A DNA stretch of 51,958 nucleotides from assembly GCF_000195635.1 (NCBI RefSeq), contig NZ_GL882639.1:1-51958 (forward strand), given 5' to 3'. Within the stretch, counting starts at the first letter, position 1; every line of letters starts with the position of its first letter. Of this stretch, positions 1 through 8,556 are shown in pieces. Under the pieces are notes generated by a model. The model was not told the origin of the DNA. It saw only the letters and a program-made list of their open reading frames with translations, and did not search any database. Source of the stretch: Bacteroides fluxus YIT 12057 (GTDB taxonomy: Bacteria; Bacteroidota; Bacteroidia; Bacteroidales; Bacteroidaceae). A program made the translations under genes and the position numbers.

Positions 1-207
1 GTAGATAAATCAGGGTTCCTCACCTTTGGAAGGGGCGCACGTTCTATACAAACACATTATCTGGATATAATCATTTTTTTTGAAAGGAGGGCAACCAATG
101 CCGCAGCAGAGTCATTCAATGCTAAAATCAAAGCATTTAGAGCACAGTTCAGAGGAGTAAGAGATAGAGCTTTTTTCTTATATAGACTTGCTAAATTATA
201 TGCTTAA
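1..207 (+). pseudogene. ISL3-type transposase, C-terminal end only in window
   Basis: Frame 1 is open from the first base to a TAA at 205-207 and encodes 68 residues; the start lies outside the window. The segment TNAAAESFNAKIKAFR, then RGVRDRAFFLYRLAKLYA, is the conserved C-terminal part of ISL3-like transposases, and the Glu in AESFN is the likely last residue of the DDE catalytic triad. The complete enzyme would catalyse DNA transposition. Whether the element is intact cannot be told, because its left part is missing here. It could also be annotated as a partial CDS. The family call is from motif recognition. Confidence 0.8.
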
Positions 208-219
208 ATACAAAATCCC

Positions 220-279
220 TCAGGTTTTTACGTTGACCCAAAATGCGCCCTTATTTGCCTAAAAACAACCTCAAATAAG
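220..279. mobile_element. probable right end of the insertion sequence
   Basis: Downstream of the transposase stop lies caggtttttacgttgaccc (221-239), a good candidate for the terminal inverted repeat. An 8-bp inverted repeat, cttatttg (250-257) and caaataag (272-279), follows. The left terminus is outside the window, so the exact boundary and any target duplication cannot be read. Confidence 0.35.
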
Positions 280-290
280 AGGATTTTTAC

Positions 291-327
291 AAAAAAGGAC
301 GAGCCGACGCAAACTGCATCAGCTCGT
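291..327 (-). terminator. rho-independent terminator of tRNA-Pro
   Basis: On the minus strand a 12-bp stem (316-327 with 299-310, two G-U pairs) closes a 5-nt loop and is followed by CC and six T (291-296). It lies 54 nt beyond the tRNA-Pro 3' end. A second small perfect hairpin, atcagtg/cactgat (351-370), sits between tRNA and terminator and may mark the processed 3' trailer. Confidence 0.8.
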
Positions 328-380
328 AACCAATAATTTACCTTCTAATAATCAGTGTTTTATCACTGATTTTGCTCGTG

Positions 381-455
381 TCGGGGTAGCGGGATTCGAA
401 CCCACGACCCCCTGCTCCCAAAGCAGGTGCGCTAACCGGACTGCGCTACACCCCG
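381..455 (-). tRNA. tRNA-Pro (anticodon TGG)
   Basis: The minus strand folds as a 75-nt cloverleaf: acceptor CGGGGTG/TACCCCG with discriminator A, anticodon stem CCTGC/GCAGG around loop TTTGGGA (anticodon TGG), and T-arm GTGGGTTCGAATCCCGC. CCA is not encoded, so it must be added after transcription. The gene has its own promoter (482-513) and terminator (291-327). Confidence 0.95.
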
Positions 456-481
456 AGTGCTTTACTTCTTAAAAGCGAGTG

Positions 482-513
482 CAAAGGTAAATACTTTTTT
501 GATTTCCACCAAA
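482..513 (-). promoter_or_regulatory. promoter of tRNA-Pro
   Basis: On the minus strand TTTG (510-513), a 20-nt spacer and TACCTTTG (482-489) match the Bacteroides sigma consensus exactly. The predicted start is about 20 nt upstream of the mature tRNA 5' end. Confidence 0.75.
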
Positions 514-541
514 TGTTTTGAAAACTTTTGTGCTAACAAAA

Positions 542-1249
542 TTACATTTTCAAATAAAAATCTTTTGTCAAAGCTATATATTCGGGAGTGAACTCATTGT
601 GATTCACTTCAATACATAGATTCTCCTCTATACATGTTTTTTCTTGAAAGCCAAAGGTCAATAATACCCGCCGGCATGGTTTTCCCGGTTTGGTAAAGAC
701 CTGCATGCGGTGTGATGGAAATAATTTGTGGCTCCAAGCCGCATCAACTGCTGTTTTCTCGACTTCGGATGGAATAATGATACTCACTTTTCCTTGCTCG
801 GAAAGCAAATGAACTGCATGGCGGAACAGTGAATGATAATTTAATCCCCCTGCATGCCGTGCCATGCAGCGTTGCTCGTCCGGACATTTAAGAGCATCCA
901 TAAAATAAGGGGGATTGGATACTATGAGGTCAAATTTATCATCCTGCTGATAATTTCGGAAATCAAGACATAGTACTTCTATTCTATCTGCCCATGGAGA
1001 ATGTAGCACATTATTTTTTGCCTGTTCTGCGGCAACAGTATCTATTTCAATGGCAGTAATCTTCGCATGTGGGTTACGCTGAGCTAACTGCAAAGCTATT
1101 AAACCAGTACCTGTACCTACGTCAAGTACACGTTTAACATTGGCTATCGGAGCCCAAGCCCCTAAAAGTACGCCATCCGTACCTACTTTCATGGCGCACT
1201 TGTCATGGTAAATGGTAAATTGTTTGAACTTAAAGGATGAATTGGACAT
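542..1249 (-). CDS. trmN6: tRNA1(Val) (adenine(37)-N6)-methyltransferase, TrmN6/YfiC type
   Basis: This 235-residue protein has the Rossmann-fold S-adenosylmethionine site (VLDVGTGTGLIALQLAQ, about residues 41-57) and the NPPY catalytic motif (about residues 112-115) that marks N6-adenine methyltransferases. An N-terminal FKFKQFTIYHD and GTDGVLLGAW match YfiC/TrmN6, which methylates A37 of tRNA-Val in the cytoplasm. Length fits the family (about 240). It is a single gene read toward tRNA-Pro. A TAnnTTTG box at 1272-1279 places the transcript start just upstream of the chosen ATG. A related HemK/PrmC-like specificity cannot be fully excluded. Confidence 0.85.
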   Translation of the reverse strand: MSNSSFKFKQFTIYHDKCAMKVGTDGVLLGAWAPIANVKRVLDVGTGTGLIALQLAQRNPHAKITAIEIDTVAAEQAKNNVLHSPWADRIEVLCLDFRNYQQDDKFDLIVSNPPYFMDALKCPDEQRCMARHAGGLNYHSLFRHAVHLLSEQGKVSIIIPSEVEKTAVDAAWSHKLFPSHRMQVFTKPGKPCRRVLLTFGFQEKTCIEENLCIEVNHNEFTPEYIALTKDFYLKM

Positions 1250-1271
1250 ATTTGTCTTCTTTAATTGGCTC

Positions 1272-1305
1272 CAAAATTAATCAAAGACATTAAAATTGCT
1301 GCAAA
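1272..1305 (-). promoter_or_regulatory. promoter of trmN6
   Basis: Minus-strand TTTG (1302-1305) and TAATTTTG (1272-1279) are separated by 22 nt, slightly longer than ideal. Confidence 0.5.
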
Positions 1306-1364
1306 ATTGGCACTGTTTTTGTGTTTTTAAAGGAAGAAGAACTTCTATTTATAAAGAAATAGCT

Positions 1365-1372
1365 TAACTTTG
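1365..1372 (+). promoter_or_regulatory. -7 box of the lon-tgt-lptF/G operon
   Basis: TAACTTTG matches TAnnTTTG and lies 49 nt upstream of the lon ATG. No TTTG is present at the expected -33 position. No CIRCE-like heat-shock palindrome was seen in the leader. Confidence 0.45.
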
Positions 1373-1420
1373 CAGGCGCTTTATTGGCCTGTCAATATGA
1401 CATAAACTAAAAAGAAAGAA

Positions 1421-3892
1421 ATGAAGAAAAGAAATTACCTGAGTGATATCGAAGATAGAAGTGGTAACGCTTTCTCTGTAATTGCTGATTTTGAGGGAAA
1501 TGAAGAACAATTAATGGATATTGAGGTGGATGAAGTCCTTCCTGTGCTGCCTCTTCGGAATATGGTATTGTTTCCGGGTGTGTTTATGCCTGTATCTGTA
1601 GGAAGAAAATCTTCTTTGAAATTAGTGCGTGAAGCAGAAAAGAAAAACACTTATATAGCTGTGGTATGCCAGAAGACGGCTGAAACCGAGGCTCCTTTAT
1701 TCGAGGATTTGCATACCATTGGTACGGTTGCCAAGATTGTCCGTGTTCTGGAAATGCCGGACCAGACGACTACCGTCATTCTCCAAGGTTCCAAGCGGAT
1801 GGAATTGAAAGAGATTATAGCCACAGCACCTTATCTGAAGGGACGCGTGACGACCCTGAACGAGGAACTTCCCGACAAGAAAGACAAAGAGTTTCACGCA
1901 TTGGTAGAAGCATGCAAGGATTTGACAGTACGTTATATCAAGTCCTCCGATATGTTTCCGCAGGATTCCTCTTTTGCCATCAAAAACATCAGCAATCCTA
2001 TGTTTTTGGTGGATTTCATCTGTACCAACCTGCCGTTGAAGAAGGATGAAAAGATTGAATTGCTGCGTATTGATTCGTTGCGTGCGCGTACTTACCGTTT
2101 ATTGGAAATATTGAACCGTGAAGTACAGCTTGCAGAAATCAAGGAGTCTATTCAAATGCGTGCTCGTGAAGATATAGATCAACAGCAGCGTGAATATTTC
2201 TTGCAGCAACAGATTAAAACCATTCAGGATGAACTGGGTGGCGGCGGCCAGGAACAGGAAATAGAGGAAATGCGTAAGAAGGCTGAAACCATCAAGTGGA
2301 ATGAAGAGGTGAAAGCTACTTTTCTGAAGGAAGTGGACAAGTTGGAGCGTACCCATCCGCAATCTCCCGATTATAGCGTGCAATTGAACTATCTGCAAAC
2401 AATGCTCAGTTTGCCTTGGGGCATTTATACGACGGATAATCTGAATCTTACCAATGCGGAAAAGACACTGAACAAAGACCATTATGGTTTGGAGAAAGTG
2501 AAAGAGCGCATTCTGGAACACTTGGCTGTATTGAAGCTGAAGGGTGACATGAAATCACCCATCATCTGCCTGTATGGTCCTCCGGGAGTGGGAAAAACAT
2601 CATTGGGACGTTCCATTGCAGCTGCTCTGAAGCGGAAGTACATCCGCATGTCCTTAGGAGGTGTACATGATGAAGCGGAGATTCGCGGACATCGCAAGAC
2701 GTATATCGGCGCTATGCCGGGACGCATCATCAAGAGCCTGATCAAGGCAGGTTCTTCCAACCCTGTTTTTATTTTGGACGAGATTGACAAGGTAAGCGCA
2801 GACCGCCAGGGGGATCCCTCCTCTGCCCTTCTTGAAGTGCTTGACCCGGAACAGAATACCACTTTCCATGATAACTTCTTGGATGTGGATTTCGATTTAT
2901 CCAAAGTAATGTTCATCGCTACTGCCAACAATCTGAATACTATTCCCGGCCCGTTATTGGATCGCATGGAGCTGATTGAGGTAAGCGGATACATTACAGA
3001 GGAAAAGATTGAAATCGCCCGTCGCCATCTGGTCCCGAAGGAATTGGAAGCTAATGGGATGAAGAAAAGCGACATTAAAATTCCGAAGAATACGCTGGAG
3101 GCTATCATCGAAAACTATACCCGTGAGAGCGGTGTGCGTGAGTTGGAAAAGAAGATTGGAAAGGTTCTCCGCAAGTCGGCGCGCCAATATGCTACGGACG
3201 GTTATTTCTTGAAGACGGAAATCAAGCCGGGAGATCTGTATGAGTTCCTCGGTGCTCCGGAATATACCCGTGATAAATATCAGGGCAATGAATATGCCGG
3301 TGTCGTGACCGGTTTGGCCTGGACAGCAGTCGGCGGTGAGATTCTGTTTGTAGAAACAAGCCTGAGCCGTGGTAAAGGTGGGCGTTTGACGCTGACCGGA
3401 AATTTGGGTGATGTAATGAAGGAGTCAGCTATGCTGGCATTAGAGTATATCAAAGCCCATGCATCTCTGTTGGATCTTGATGAAGATATCTTCGATAACT
3501 GGAACATTCATGTCCATGTACCCGAAGGCGCCATTCCAAAAGATGGTCCGTCTGCAGGTATCACGATGGCTACGTCATTAGCCTCTGCCCTTACCCAACG
3601 AAAGGTGAAGGCAAACCTTGCCATGACGGGCGAAATAACCCTCCGGGGTAAAGTGTTGCCGGTTGGCGGCATCAAGGAGAAAATATTGGCTGCTAAACGT
3701 GCCGGTATCAAAGAGATTATTCTGAGCGACGAGAATCGTAAGAATATAGATGAGATACAAGAAATCTATCTGAAAGGACTGACTTTTCATTATGTAAAAG
3801 ATGTAAAAGAGGTATTTGCCATTGCGCTGACTGATGAAAAAGTTGCCGATGCCATTGACTTGTCCGTAAAAAAAGAAAAGAAAGAAGAATGA
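1421..3892 (+). CDS. lon: ATP-dependent protease Lon (La), S16 family
   Basis: This 823-residue enzyme is a cytoplasmic AAA+ protease that degrades misfolded and regulatory proteins. The LonN substrate-recognition region spans about residues 38-240, followed by a glutamine-rich coiled coil. Walker A GPPGVGKT is at 386-393 and Walker B FILDEIDK follows near 448-455. The protease domain carries the catalytic dyad: Ser711 in PKDGPSAG and Lys754 in GGIKEKIL. Their 43-residue spacing equals that of the E. coli enzyme. The length is about 40 residues over the E. coli form, with extra sequence at both ends. Its TGA overlaps the tgt ATG, so the two are probably translationally coupled. Confidence 0.97.
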   Translation: MKKRNYLSDIEDRSGNAFSVIADFEGNEEQLMDIEVDEVLPVLPLRNMVLFPGVFMPVSVGRKSSLKLVREAEKKNTYIAVVCQKTAETEAPLFEDLHTIGTVAKIVRVLEMPDQTTTVILQGSKRMELKEIIATAPYLKGRVTTLNEELPDKKDKEFHALVEACKDLTVRYIKSSDMFPQDSSFAIKNISNPMFLVDFICTNLPLKKDEKIELLRIDSLRARTYRLLEILNREVQLAEIKESIQMRAREDIDQQQREYFLQQQIKTIQDELGGGGQEQEIEEMRKKAETIKWNEEVKATFLKEVDKLERTHPQSPDYSVQLNYLQTMLSLPWGIYTTDNLNLTNAEKTLNKDHYGLEKVKERILEHLAVLKLKGDMKSPIICLYGPPGVGKTSLGRSIAAALKRKYIRMSLGGVHDEAEIRGHRKTYIGAMPGRIIKSLIKAGSSNPVFILDEIDKVSADRQGDPSSALLEVLDPEQNTTFHDNFLDVDFDLSKVMFIATANNLNTIPGPLLDRMELIEVSGYITEEKIEIARRHLVPKELEANGMKKSDIKIPKNTLEAIIENYTRESGVRELEKKIGKVLRKSARQYATDGYFLKTEIKPGDLYEFLGAPEYTRDKYQGNEYAGVVTGLAWTAVGGEILFVETSLSRGKGGRLTLTGNLGDVMKESAMLALEYIKAHASLLDLDEDIFDNWNIHVHVPEGAIPKDGPSAGITMATSLASALTQRKVKANLAMTGEITLRGKVLPVGGIKEKILAAKRAGIKEIILSDENRKNIDEIQEIYLKGLTFHYVKDVKEVFAIALTDEKVADAIDLSVKKEKKEE

Positions 3893-5019
3893 CATTTGAG
3901 TTACAGTACACAGACAGTAAGACAAATGCGCGTGCCGGTCTGATTACTACCGACCACGGGCAGATTGAAACACCTATCTTTATGCCGGTAGGGACGGTAG
4001 GGACAGTGAAAGGCGTGCATTTGCCCGAACTGAAGGAGGACATAAAGGCGCAGATTATACTGGGAAATACTTATCACCTCTATTTGCGTCCGGGACTGGA
4101 AGTAATTGAAAAAGCCGGTGGACTTCATAAGTTCAACGGTTTTGACCGTCCTATGTTGACAGACAGCGGTGGCTTCCAGGTATTTTCTTTATCCGGCATT
4201 CGTAAACTGCGTGAGGAAGGTGCGGAATTCCGTTCGCATATAGACGGCAGCAAGCACATTTTTACTCCCGAAAAGGTGATGGATATCGAACGTACTATCG
4301 GTGCGGACATCATGATGGCCTTCGACGAGTGTCCTCCGGGAGATTCTGATTATGAGTATGCCAAGAAGTCATTGGGGCTGACGCATCGCTGGCTGGACCG
4401 TTGCATTAAACGCTTCAATGAAACCGAACCTAAATATGGCTACCAACAGTCATTGTTCCCCATCGTACAAGGATGCGTATATAGAGATCTTCGTGAGCAG
4501 TCGGCCGAGTTCGTAGCCTCCAAGGGAGCTGACGGCAATGCTATCGGTGGACTGGCGGTAGGTGAACCGGTGGACAAGATGTACGAGATGATTGAATTGG
4601 TGAACGGCATTCTCCCCAAAGACAAACCCCGATATCTGATGGGGGTAGGTACTCCCGTAAATATTCTGGAAGGCATAGAACGCGGAGTGGATATGTTTGA
4701 TTGTGTAATGCCCACCCGTAACGGACGTAATGGCATGATATTCACCAAAGATGGTATCATCAACATGCGTAACAAGAAATGGGAAATGGACTTCTCTCCT
4801 ATCGAGGCAGACGGTGCTTCTTATGTGGATACAATGTACAGCAAAGCTTACTTGCGGCATCTGTTCCACGCCCAGGAACTACTTGCCATGCAGATAGCTT
4901 CCATACACAACTTGGCTTTTTATCTATGGTTGGCAGGTGAGGCTCGCAAACATATCATTGCCGGTGACTTCTCCACGTGGAAACCGATGATGGTGAAACG
5001 CGTATCGACAAGGTTATGA
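3889..5019 (+). CDS. tgt: queuine tRNA-ribosyltransferase (tRNA-guanine transglycosylase)
   Basis: The 376-residue product swaps guanine 34 for preQ1 or queuine in GUN-anticodon tRNAs. LTDSGGFQVFSL holds the general-base Asp92, and FDCVMPTRNGRNG holds the nucleophile Asp271. GNAIGGLAVGE is the base-binding loop. The C-terminal region normally holds a Cys-x-Cys-x2-Cys-His zinc site; here the segment is DGASYVDTMYSKAYLRH with no cysteine, although the distal His of ASIHNLAFY remains. Start ATG overlaps the lon stop (ATGA), and its own stop overlaps the next start in the same way. Function is well supported; the absent zinc ligands are discussed under findings. Confidence 0.95.
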   Translation: MTFELQYTDSKTNARAGLITTDHGQIETPIFMPVGTVGTVKGVHLPELKEDIKAQIILGNTYHLYLRPGLEVIEKAGGLHKFNGFDRPMLTDSGGFQVFSLSGIRKLREEGAEFRSHIDGSKHIFTPEKVMDIERTIGADIMMAFDECPPGDSDYEYAKKSLGLTHRWLDRCIKRFNETEPKYGYQQSLFPIVQGCVYRDLREQSAEFVASKGADGNAIGGLAVGEPVDKMYEMIELVNGILPKDKPRYLMGVGTPVNILEGIERGVDMFDCVMPTRNGRNGMIFTKDGIINMRNKKWEMDFSPIEADGASYVDTMYSKAYLRHLFHAQELLAMQIASIHNLAFYLWLAGEARKHIIAGDFSTWKPMMVKRVSTRL

Positions 5020-6152
5020 GAAAAATTGATTGGAAGATACTGAAAGAAATAGGACTGCCCAAAGGCAAATTCCTAAAGCGGCTGGACTGGTACATCATCA
5101 AGAAGTTCTTAGGAACGTATGTCTTTGCCATCGCTCTGATTATCTCTATTGCGGTAGTGTTTGACTTTAATGAGAAGATGGACCGTTTCATGTCGCACGA
5201 AGCGCCATGGAATGCCATTGTTTTCGATTATTACCTGAACTTCATCCCCTATTTTGCCAATCTGTTCAGTCCGTTGTTTGTTTTCATTGCAGTAATCTTC
5301 TTTACTTCCAAACTGGCGGAAAACTCGGAGATTATAGCCATGTTTTCTACCGGTATGAGTTTCAAGCGTATGCTGCGTCCTTACATGGTGTCTGCAGCCA
5401 TCATTGCGATAGTCACCTTCAGTCTAGGATCTTATGTCATACCGAGAGGCAGTGTGACACGCATCAATTTTGAAGACAAATACTACAAACCCCGTAAAGC
5501 GAATACTGCACGTAATATCCAGTTGGAAGTAGATTCCAATGTCATTGCCTACATCGAGCGTTTTGAAGATTACAGCAAGACCGGTTATCGTTTTTCTTTG
5601 GACAAGTTCCGGGACAAGCAGTTGGTATCCCATCTCACTGCCCGTTCCATCACGTATGATACGGCATCTATACACAAATGGACTATCAAGGATTATATGA
5701 TTCGCGAGATGGACGGAATGAAGGAAAGCATCACCAAAGGAGACCGGATTGACACGACCCTTTTCATGGAACCTGCAGACTTTCTGATTATGAAGAATCA
5801 GCAGGAAATGTTGACCAGCCCCCAGCTAAGCGAATATATCGACAGGCAACGGCAACGAGGCTTTGCCAACATCAAGGAGTTCGAGATAGAATATCATAAG
5901 CGCATTGCAATGTCATTCGCTTCATTCATTCTGACATTGATAGGTGTTTCTCTTTCATCAAAGAAGACAAAGGGAGGAATGGGACTTCATTTAGGGATAG
6001 GATTGGCATTGAGTTTCTCGTATATCCTTTTTCAGACAATTGCTTCCACCTTCGCCGTTAACGGAAATGTGCCCCCGGTAATTGCCGTGTGGATACCTAA
6101 TGTACTTTATACATTTATAGCGTTCTACTTATATAAGAAGGCACCGAAATAG
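5016..6152 (+). CDS. LptF/LptG family permease (lipopolysaccharide export)
   Basis: This inner-membrane protein of 378 residues resembles YjgP/YjgQ, the permease half of the LptB2FG transporter that lifts LPS to the Lpt bridge. About three membrane segments precede a periplasmic beta-rich region (roughly 140-280), and three follow it. LAENSEIIAMFSTGMS is the typical cytoplasmic coupling region for the ATPase LptB. Whether it is LptF or LptG is not decided. An upstream in-frame ATG exists at 4977, but the ATG at 5016 overlaps the tgt stop as ATGA, repeating the lon-tgt junction, and is preferred. A strong terminator follows at 6176-6222. Confidence 0.88.
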   Translation: MRKIDWKILKEIGLPKGKFLKRLDWYIIKKFLGTYVFAIALIISIAVVFDFNEKMDRFMSHEAPWNAIVFDYYLNFIPYFANLFSPLFVFIAVIFFTSKLAENSEIIAMFSTGMSFKRMLRPYMVSAAIIAIVTFSLGSYVIPRGSVTRINFEDKYYKPRKANTARNIQLEVDSNVIAYIERFEDYSKTGYRFSLDKFRDKQLVSHLTARSITYDTASIHKWTIKDYMIREMDGMKESITKGDRIDTTLFMEPADFLIMKNQQEMLTSPQLSEYIDRQRQRGFANIKEFEIEYHKRIAMSFASFILTLIGVSLSSKKTKGGMGLHLGIGLALSFSYILFQTIASTFAVNGNVPPVIAVWIPNVLYTFIAFYLYKKAPK

Positions 6153-6175
6153 ATACAAGGAAACGGAAAAATAAG

Positions 6176-6222
6176 AAGCCCCTCCCGCTTATGTGAATTC
6201 ACAAGTGCGGGAGGGGCTTTTT
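6176..6222 (+). terminator. rho-independent terminator of lon-tgt-lptF/G
   Basis: A perfect 12-bp GC-rich stem (agcccctcccgc at 6177-6188 with 6207-6218) is followed by a run of five T. The following 130 nt up to the next gene end show no other feature. Confidence 0.9.
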
Positions 6223-6351
6223 GTTGTATTCGTTTCCTCTTTTGTTCTGCTCTCTTTCAAGTAAGCCCTATTATGCTGTTGTCAAGAGAACATTTCACTT
6301 TCTTCTCATAAGTTCTTCAAGTTCCACGGCATCAAGGGATGCTTATAAAAC

Positions 6352-6855
6352 TCAATTCAAATAAGCAGAAAGCTCTGCAGCAGAGATGTTTTTGGCAATA
6401 ATAACACCATTATCATCCAGTAAATAGTTAGTAAATCCACGGCCTAAACGGTATTTTTTAAATAAGCCTGAAGATTCGCCTTTAGTTTCCACGAAACAAG
6501 TGGGCGTAACTATTTGGTCCTTACGAATGGTTTCCTCGAAAATAGACTGGTATTCATCGAATGAAACAGAAACCATTTCCACATTACTACGGGAAGTAGA
6601 ACGAAGTGCATTGCTCAAACTTGCGTTTTGCATCCGGGACTGCGCATCGTAACTTGCCCAAAAGCTAAGCAACACATACTTACCTTTCAGTTCAGAAAGG
6701 TCAGCTTTAAAAGATTGCTTGGCCGACATAGTTTGGATTTCAAAATCCGGGGCTATGTCACCCACATTTAAACCTCCGGTAGGTTTGTCTTTTTCTACAA
6801 AAGAAGTCAAGGAACTGATTAGTAATACAACAAAAATCCATTTTACATATCTCAT
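6352..6855 (-). CDS. exported thioredoxin-fold (TlpA/redoxin-like) protein lacking CxxC
   Basis: The 167-residue protein starts with a signal-like segment (residues 5-20) and then shows the TlpA/AhpC pattern: GDIAPDFEIQT, LSELKGKYVLLSFWAS, and the C-terminal cis-Pro region VTPTCFVE. Where a CxxC redox pair should follow FWAS the sequence is YDAQSR, with Asp70 and Ser73 in the two Cys positions. The only Cys is in TPTCF. It is therefore unlikely to be a classical thiol oxidoreductase and may act in binding or as a structural relic. It stands alone, with its own promoter at 6991-7023. Confidence 0.75.
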   Translation of the reverse strand: MRYVKWIFVVLLISSLTSFVEKDKPTGGLNVGDIAPDFEIQTMSAKQSFKADLSELKGKYVLLSFWASYDAQSRMQNASLSNALRSTSRSNVEMVSVSFDEYQSIFEETIRKDQIVTPTCFVETKGESSGLFKKYRLGRGFTNYLLDDNGVIIAKNISAAELSAYLN

Positions 6856-6990
6856 GCAATACGGTTTTGGTTAATACTATCCGGGACTGTCCTTCAACAG
6901 TGATTTCTTCCCGGAACATTGTCTTTTCAGACTTTGCATAGCAGATAGAAACCTACTGATATTCAAAGTATTTAGTTCTGAAATCGGGCG

Positions 6991-7023
6991 CAAAGGTAAG
7001 TAATTCTTAAACTAACTTCCAAA
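6991..7023 (-). promoter_or_regulatory. promoter of the thioredoxin-fold gene
   Basis: Minus-strand TTTG (7020-7023), 21 nt, TACCTTTG (6991-6998). It predicts a leader of about 130 nt. Confidence 0.65.
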
Positions 7024-7171
7024 TAAACAAGCAATTTTCTTACTTTTTAGAGTTTATTTTTTATGTTATTTAGCATATTTATCGGAATTTTTCTCCTGTT
7101 TCCGATGAACAAAAATCAATTGTAACCCTGCAATAAGTGAGCATAAATTTCTTTATACATCCGATTTGTAC

Positions 7172-7179
7172 TACTTTTG
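7172..7179 (+). promoter_or_regulatory. -7 box of serB
   Basis: TACTTTTG fits TAnnTTTG. The start site predicted about 7 nt downstream lies after the in-frame ATG at 7166, which supports translation from 7214 instead. Confidence 0.55.
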
Positions 7180-7213
7180 TGACTTGTTATTTTTTTCAAA
7201 TATAGATAACTTT

Positions 7214-8443
7214 ATGCAATCATTGAAAACAGAACTCATTCTTATCCGTATTACGGGTGAAGACCGTCCCGGACTGACAGCTTCCGTTACCGAAATATTA
7301 GCCAAATATGATGTGACCATTCTTGACATCGGCCAGGCAGATATACACAACACCCTTTCACTGGGAATTCTGTGTAAAACAGAAGAGCGACACTCCGGAT
7401 TCATCATGAAAGAGTTGCTTTTCAAGGCTTCGTCTTTGGGAGTTACCGTACGCTTCTATCCCATTACGTCCAAGGAATATGAGGACTGGGTGGGCATGCA
7501 GGGCAAGAATCGTTATATCCTTACTTTATTGGGACGCAAATTGTCTGCTCGCCAGATTTCGGCAGTTACTCGTATTCTTGCAGAGCAGGGAATGAATATC
7601 GATGCTATCAAGCGTCTGACAGGACGTATTCCGTTGGACGAATGCGGATCGCGCACACGGGCATGCATTGAATTTTCTGTCCGCGGCACTCCCAAAGACA
7701 GGATTGCCATGCAGGAACAACTGATGCAGCTGGCTTCCGATTTGGAAATGGATTTTTCTTTTCAATTGGATAACATGTATCGCCGGATGCGGCGTCTCAT
7801 CTGTTTTGATATGGATTCTACCTTGATTGAAACGGAGGTGATTGACGAACTGGCAATACGTGCAGGTGTAGGAGATGAAGTAAAAGCCATTACGGAACGT
7901 GCCATGCGCGGTGAAATAGATTTCACAGAGAGTTTCCGTCAAAGAGTGGCATTGCTGAAAGGACTGGACGAGTCCGTGATGCAGGAGATAGCGGAGAAAC
8001 TTCCCATTACAGAGGGGGTGGACAGATTGATGTATGTCTTAAAGAAATATGGTTATAAAATAGCCATCCTTTCGGGGGGATTTACTTACTTCGGAGAATA
8101 CCTTCAGAAAAAATATGGAATCGACTATGTATATGCCAACGAACTGGAAATTGAAAGCGGTAAGTTGACCGGACGTTATCTCGGTGATGTGGTGGACGGC
8201 AAACGTAAAGCTGAGCTTCTGCGCCTGATTGCTCAAGTAGAAAAAGTAGATATCGCACAGACCATTGCCGTGGGTGACGGTGCCAATGATTTGCCGATGC
8301 TTGGAATAGCCGGATTGGGAATCGCTTTCCATGCGAAGCCTAAAGTAGTGGCGAATGCCAAGCAGTCCATCAACACCATTGGTCTGGATGGTGTACTTTA
8401 TTTCCTGGGTTTCAAGGATTCGTATATCGACATACCCAAGTAA
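7214..8443 (+). CDS. serB: phosphoserine phosphatase SerB with tandem ACT domains
   Basis: The product (409 residues) performs the last step of serine synthesis, hydrolysing O-phosphoserine in the cytoplasm. Two ACT-like domains (about residues 5-80 and 90-175) should sense an amino acid. The HAD domain has motif I FDMDSTLIE with nucleophile Asp199 and acid Asp201, motif II ILSGGFTYF, and motif IV VGDGANDLPML. The N-terminal extension makes it longer than E. coli SerB (322). An upstream in-frame ATG at 7166 would precede the predicted transcript start, so 7214 was chosen. No serA or serC is nearby. Confidence 0.93.
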   Translation: MQSLKTELILIRITGEDRPGLTASVTEILAKYDVTILDIGQADIHNTLSLGILCKTEERHSGFIMKELLFKASSLGVTVRFYPITSKEYEDWVGMQGKNRYILTLLGRKLSARQISAVTRILAEQGMNIDAIKRLTGRIPLDECGSRTRACIEFSVRGTPKDRIAMQEQLMQLASDLEMDFSFQLDNMYRRMRRLICFDMDSTLIETEVIDELAIRAGVGDEVKAITERAMRGEIDFTESFRQRVALLKGLDESVMQEIAEKLPITEGVDRLMYVLKKYGYKIAILSGGFTYFGEYLQKKYGIDYVYANELEIESGKLTGRYLGDVVDGKRKAELLRLIAQVEKVDIAQTIAVGDGANDLPMLGIAGLGIAFHAKPKVVANAKQSINTIGLDGVLYFLGFKDSYIDIPK

Positions 8444-8530
8444 TCCAGTGATGAGACAGAATGCATTTTAACGATACAAAATCAGATAAATTTAATCATG
8501 CTGCCATGCTAATTGCATAATCTTTTGCAT

Positions 8531-8538
8531 TATCTTTG
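8531..8538 (+). promoter_or_regulatory. -7 box of the DEAD-box helicase gene
   Basis: TATCTTTG fits TAnnTTTG and ends 18 nt before the chosen ATG. An ATG-equivalent start at 8536 would overlap this box. The -33 position is not consensus. Confidence 0.55.
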
Positions 8539-8556
8539 CAGCAAATAAAAAGAAAC

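Larger units (their letters stand above)
6856..7213. other. divergent intergenic region
   Basis: This 358-nt AT-rich stretch contains no gene. It holds the minus-strand promoter of the thioredoxin-fold gene (6991-7023) and the plus-strand -7 box of serB (7172-7179). I see no RNA gene or repeat in the remainder. Confidence 0.6.

Noticed and set aside
2482..3108. 208-codon minus-strand open frame inside lon
   Set aside because: Antisense shadow of the AAA+ domain; Ser/Arg-rich composition without motifs.
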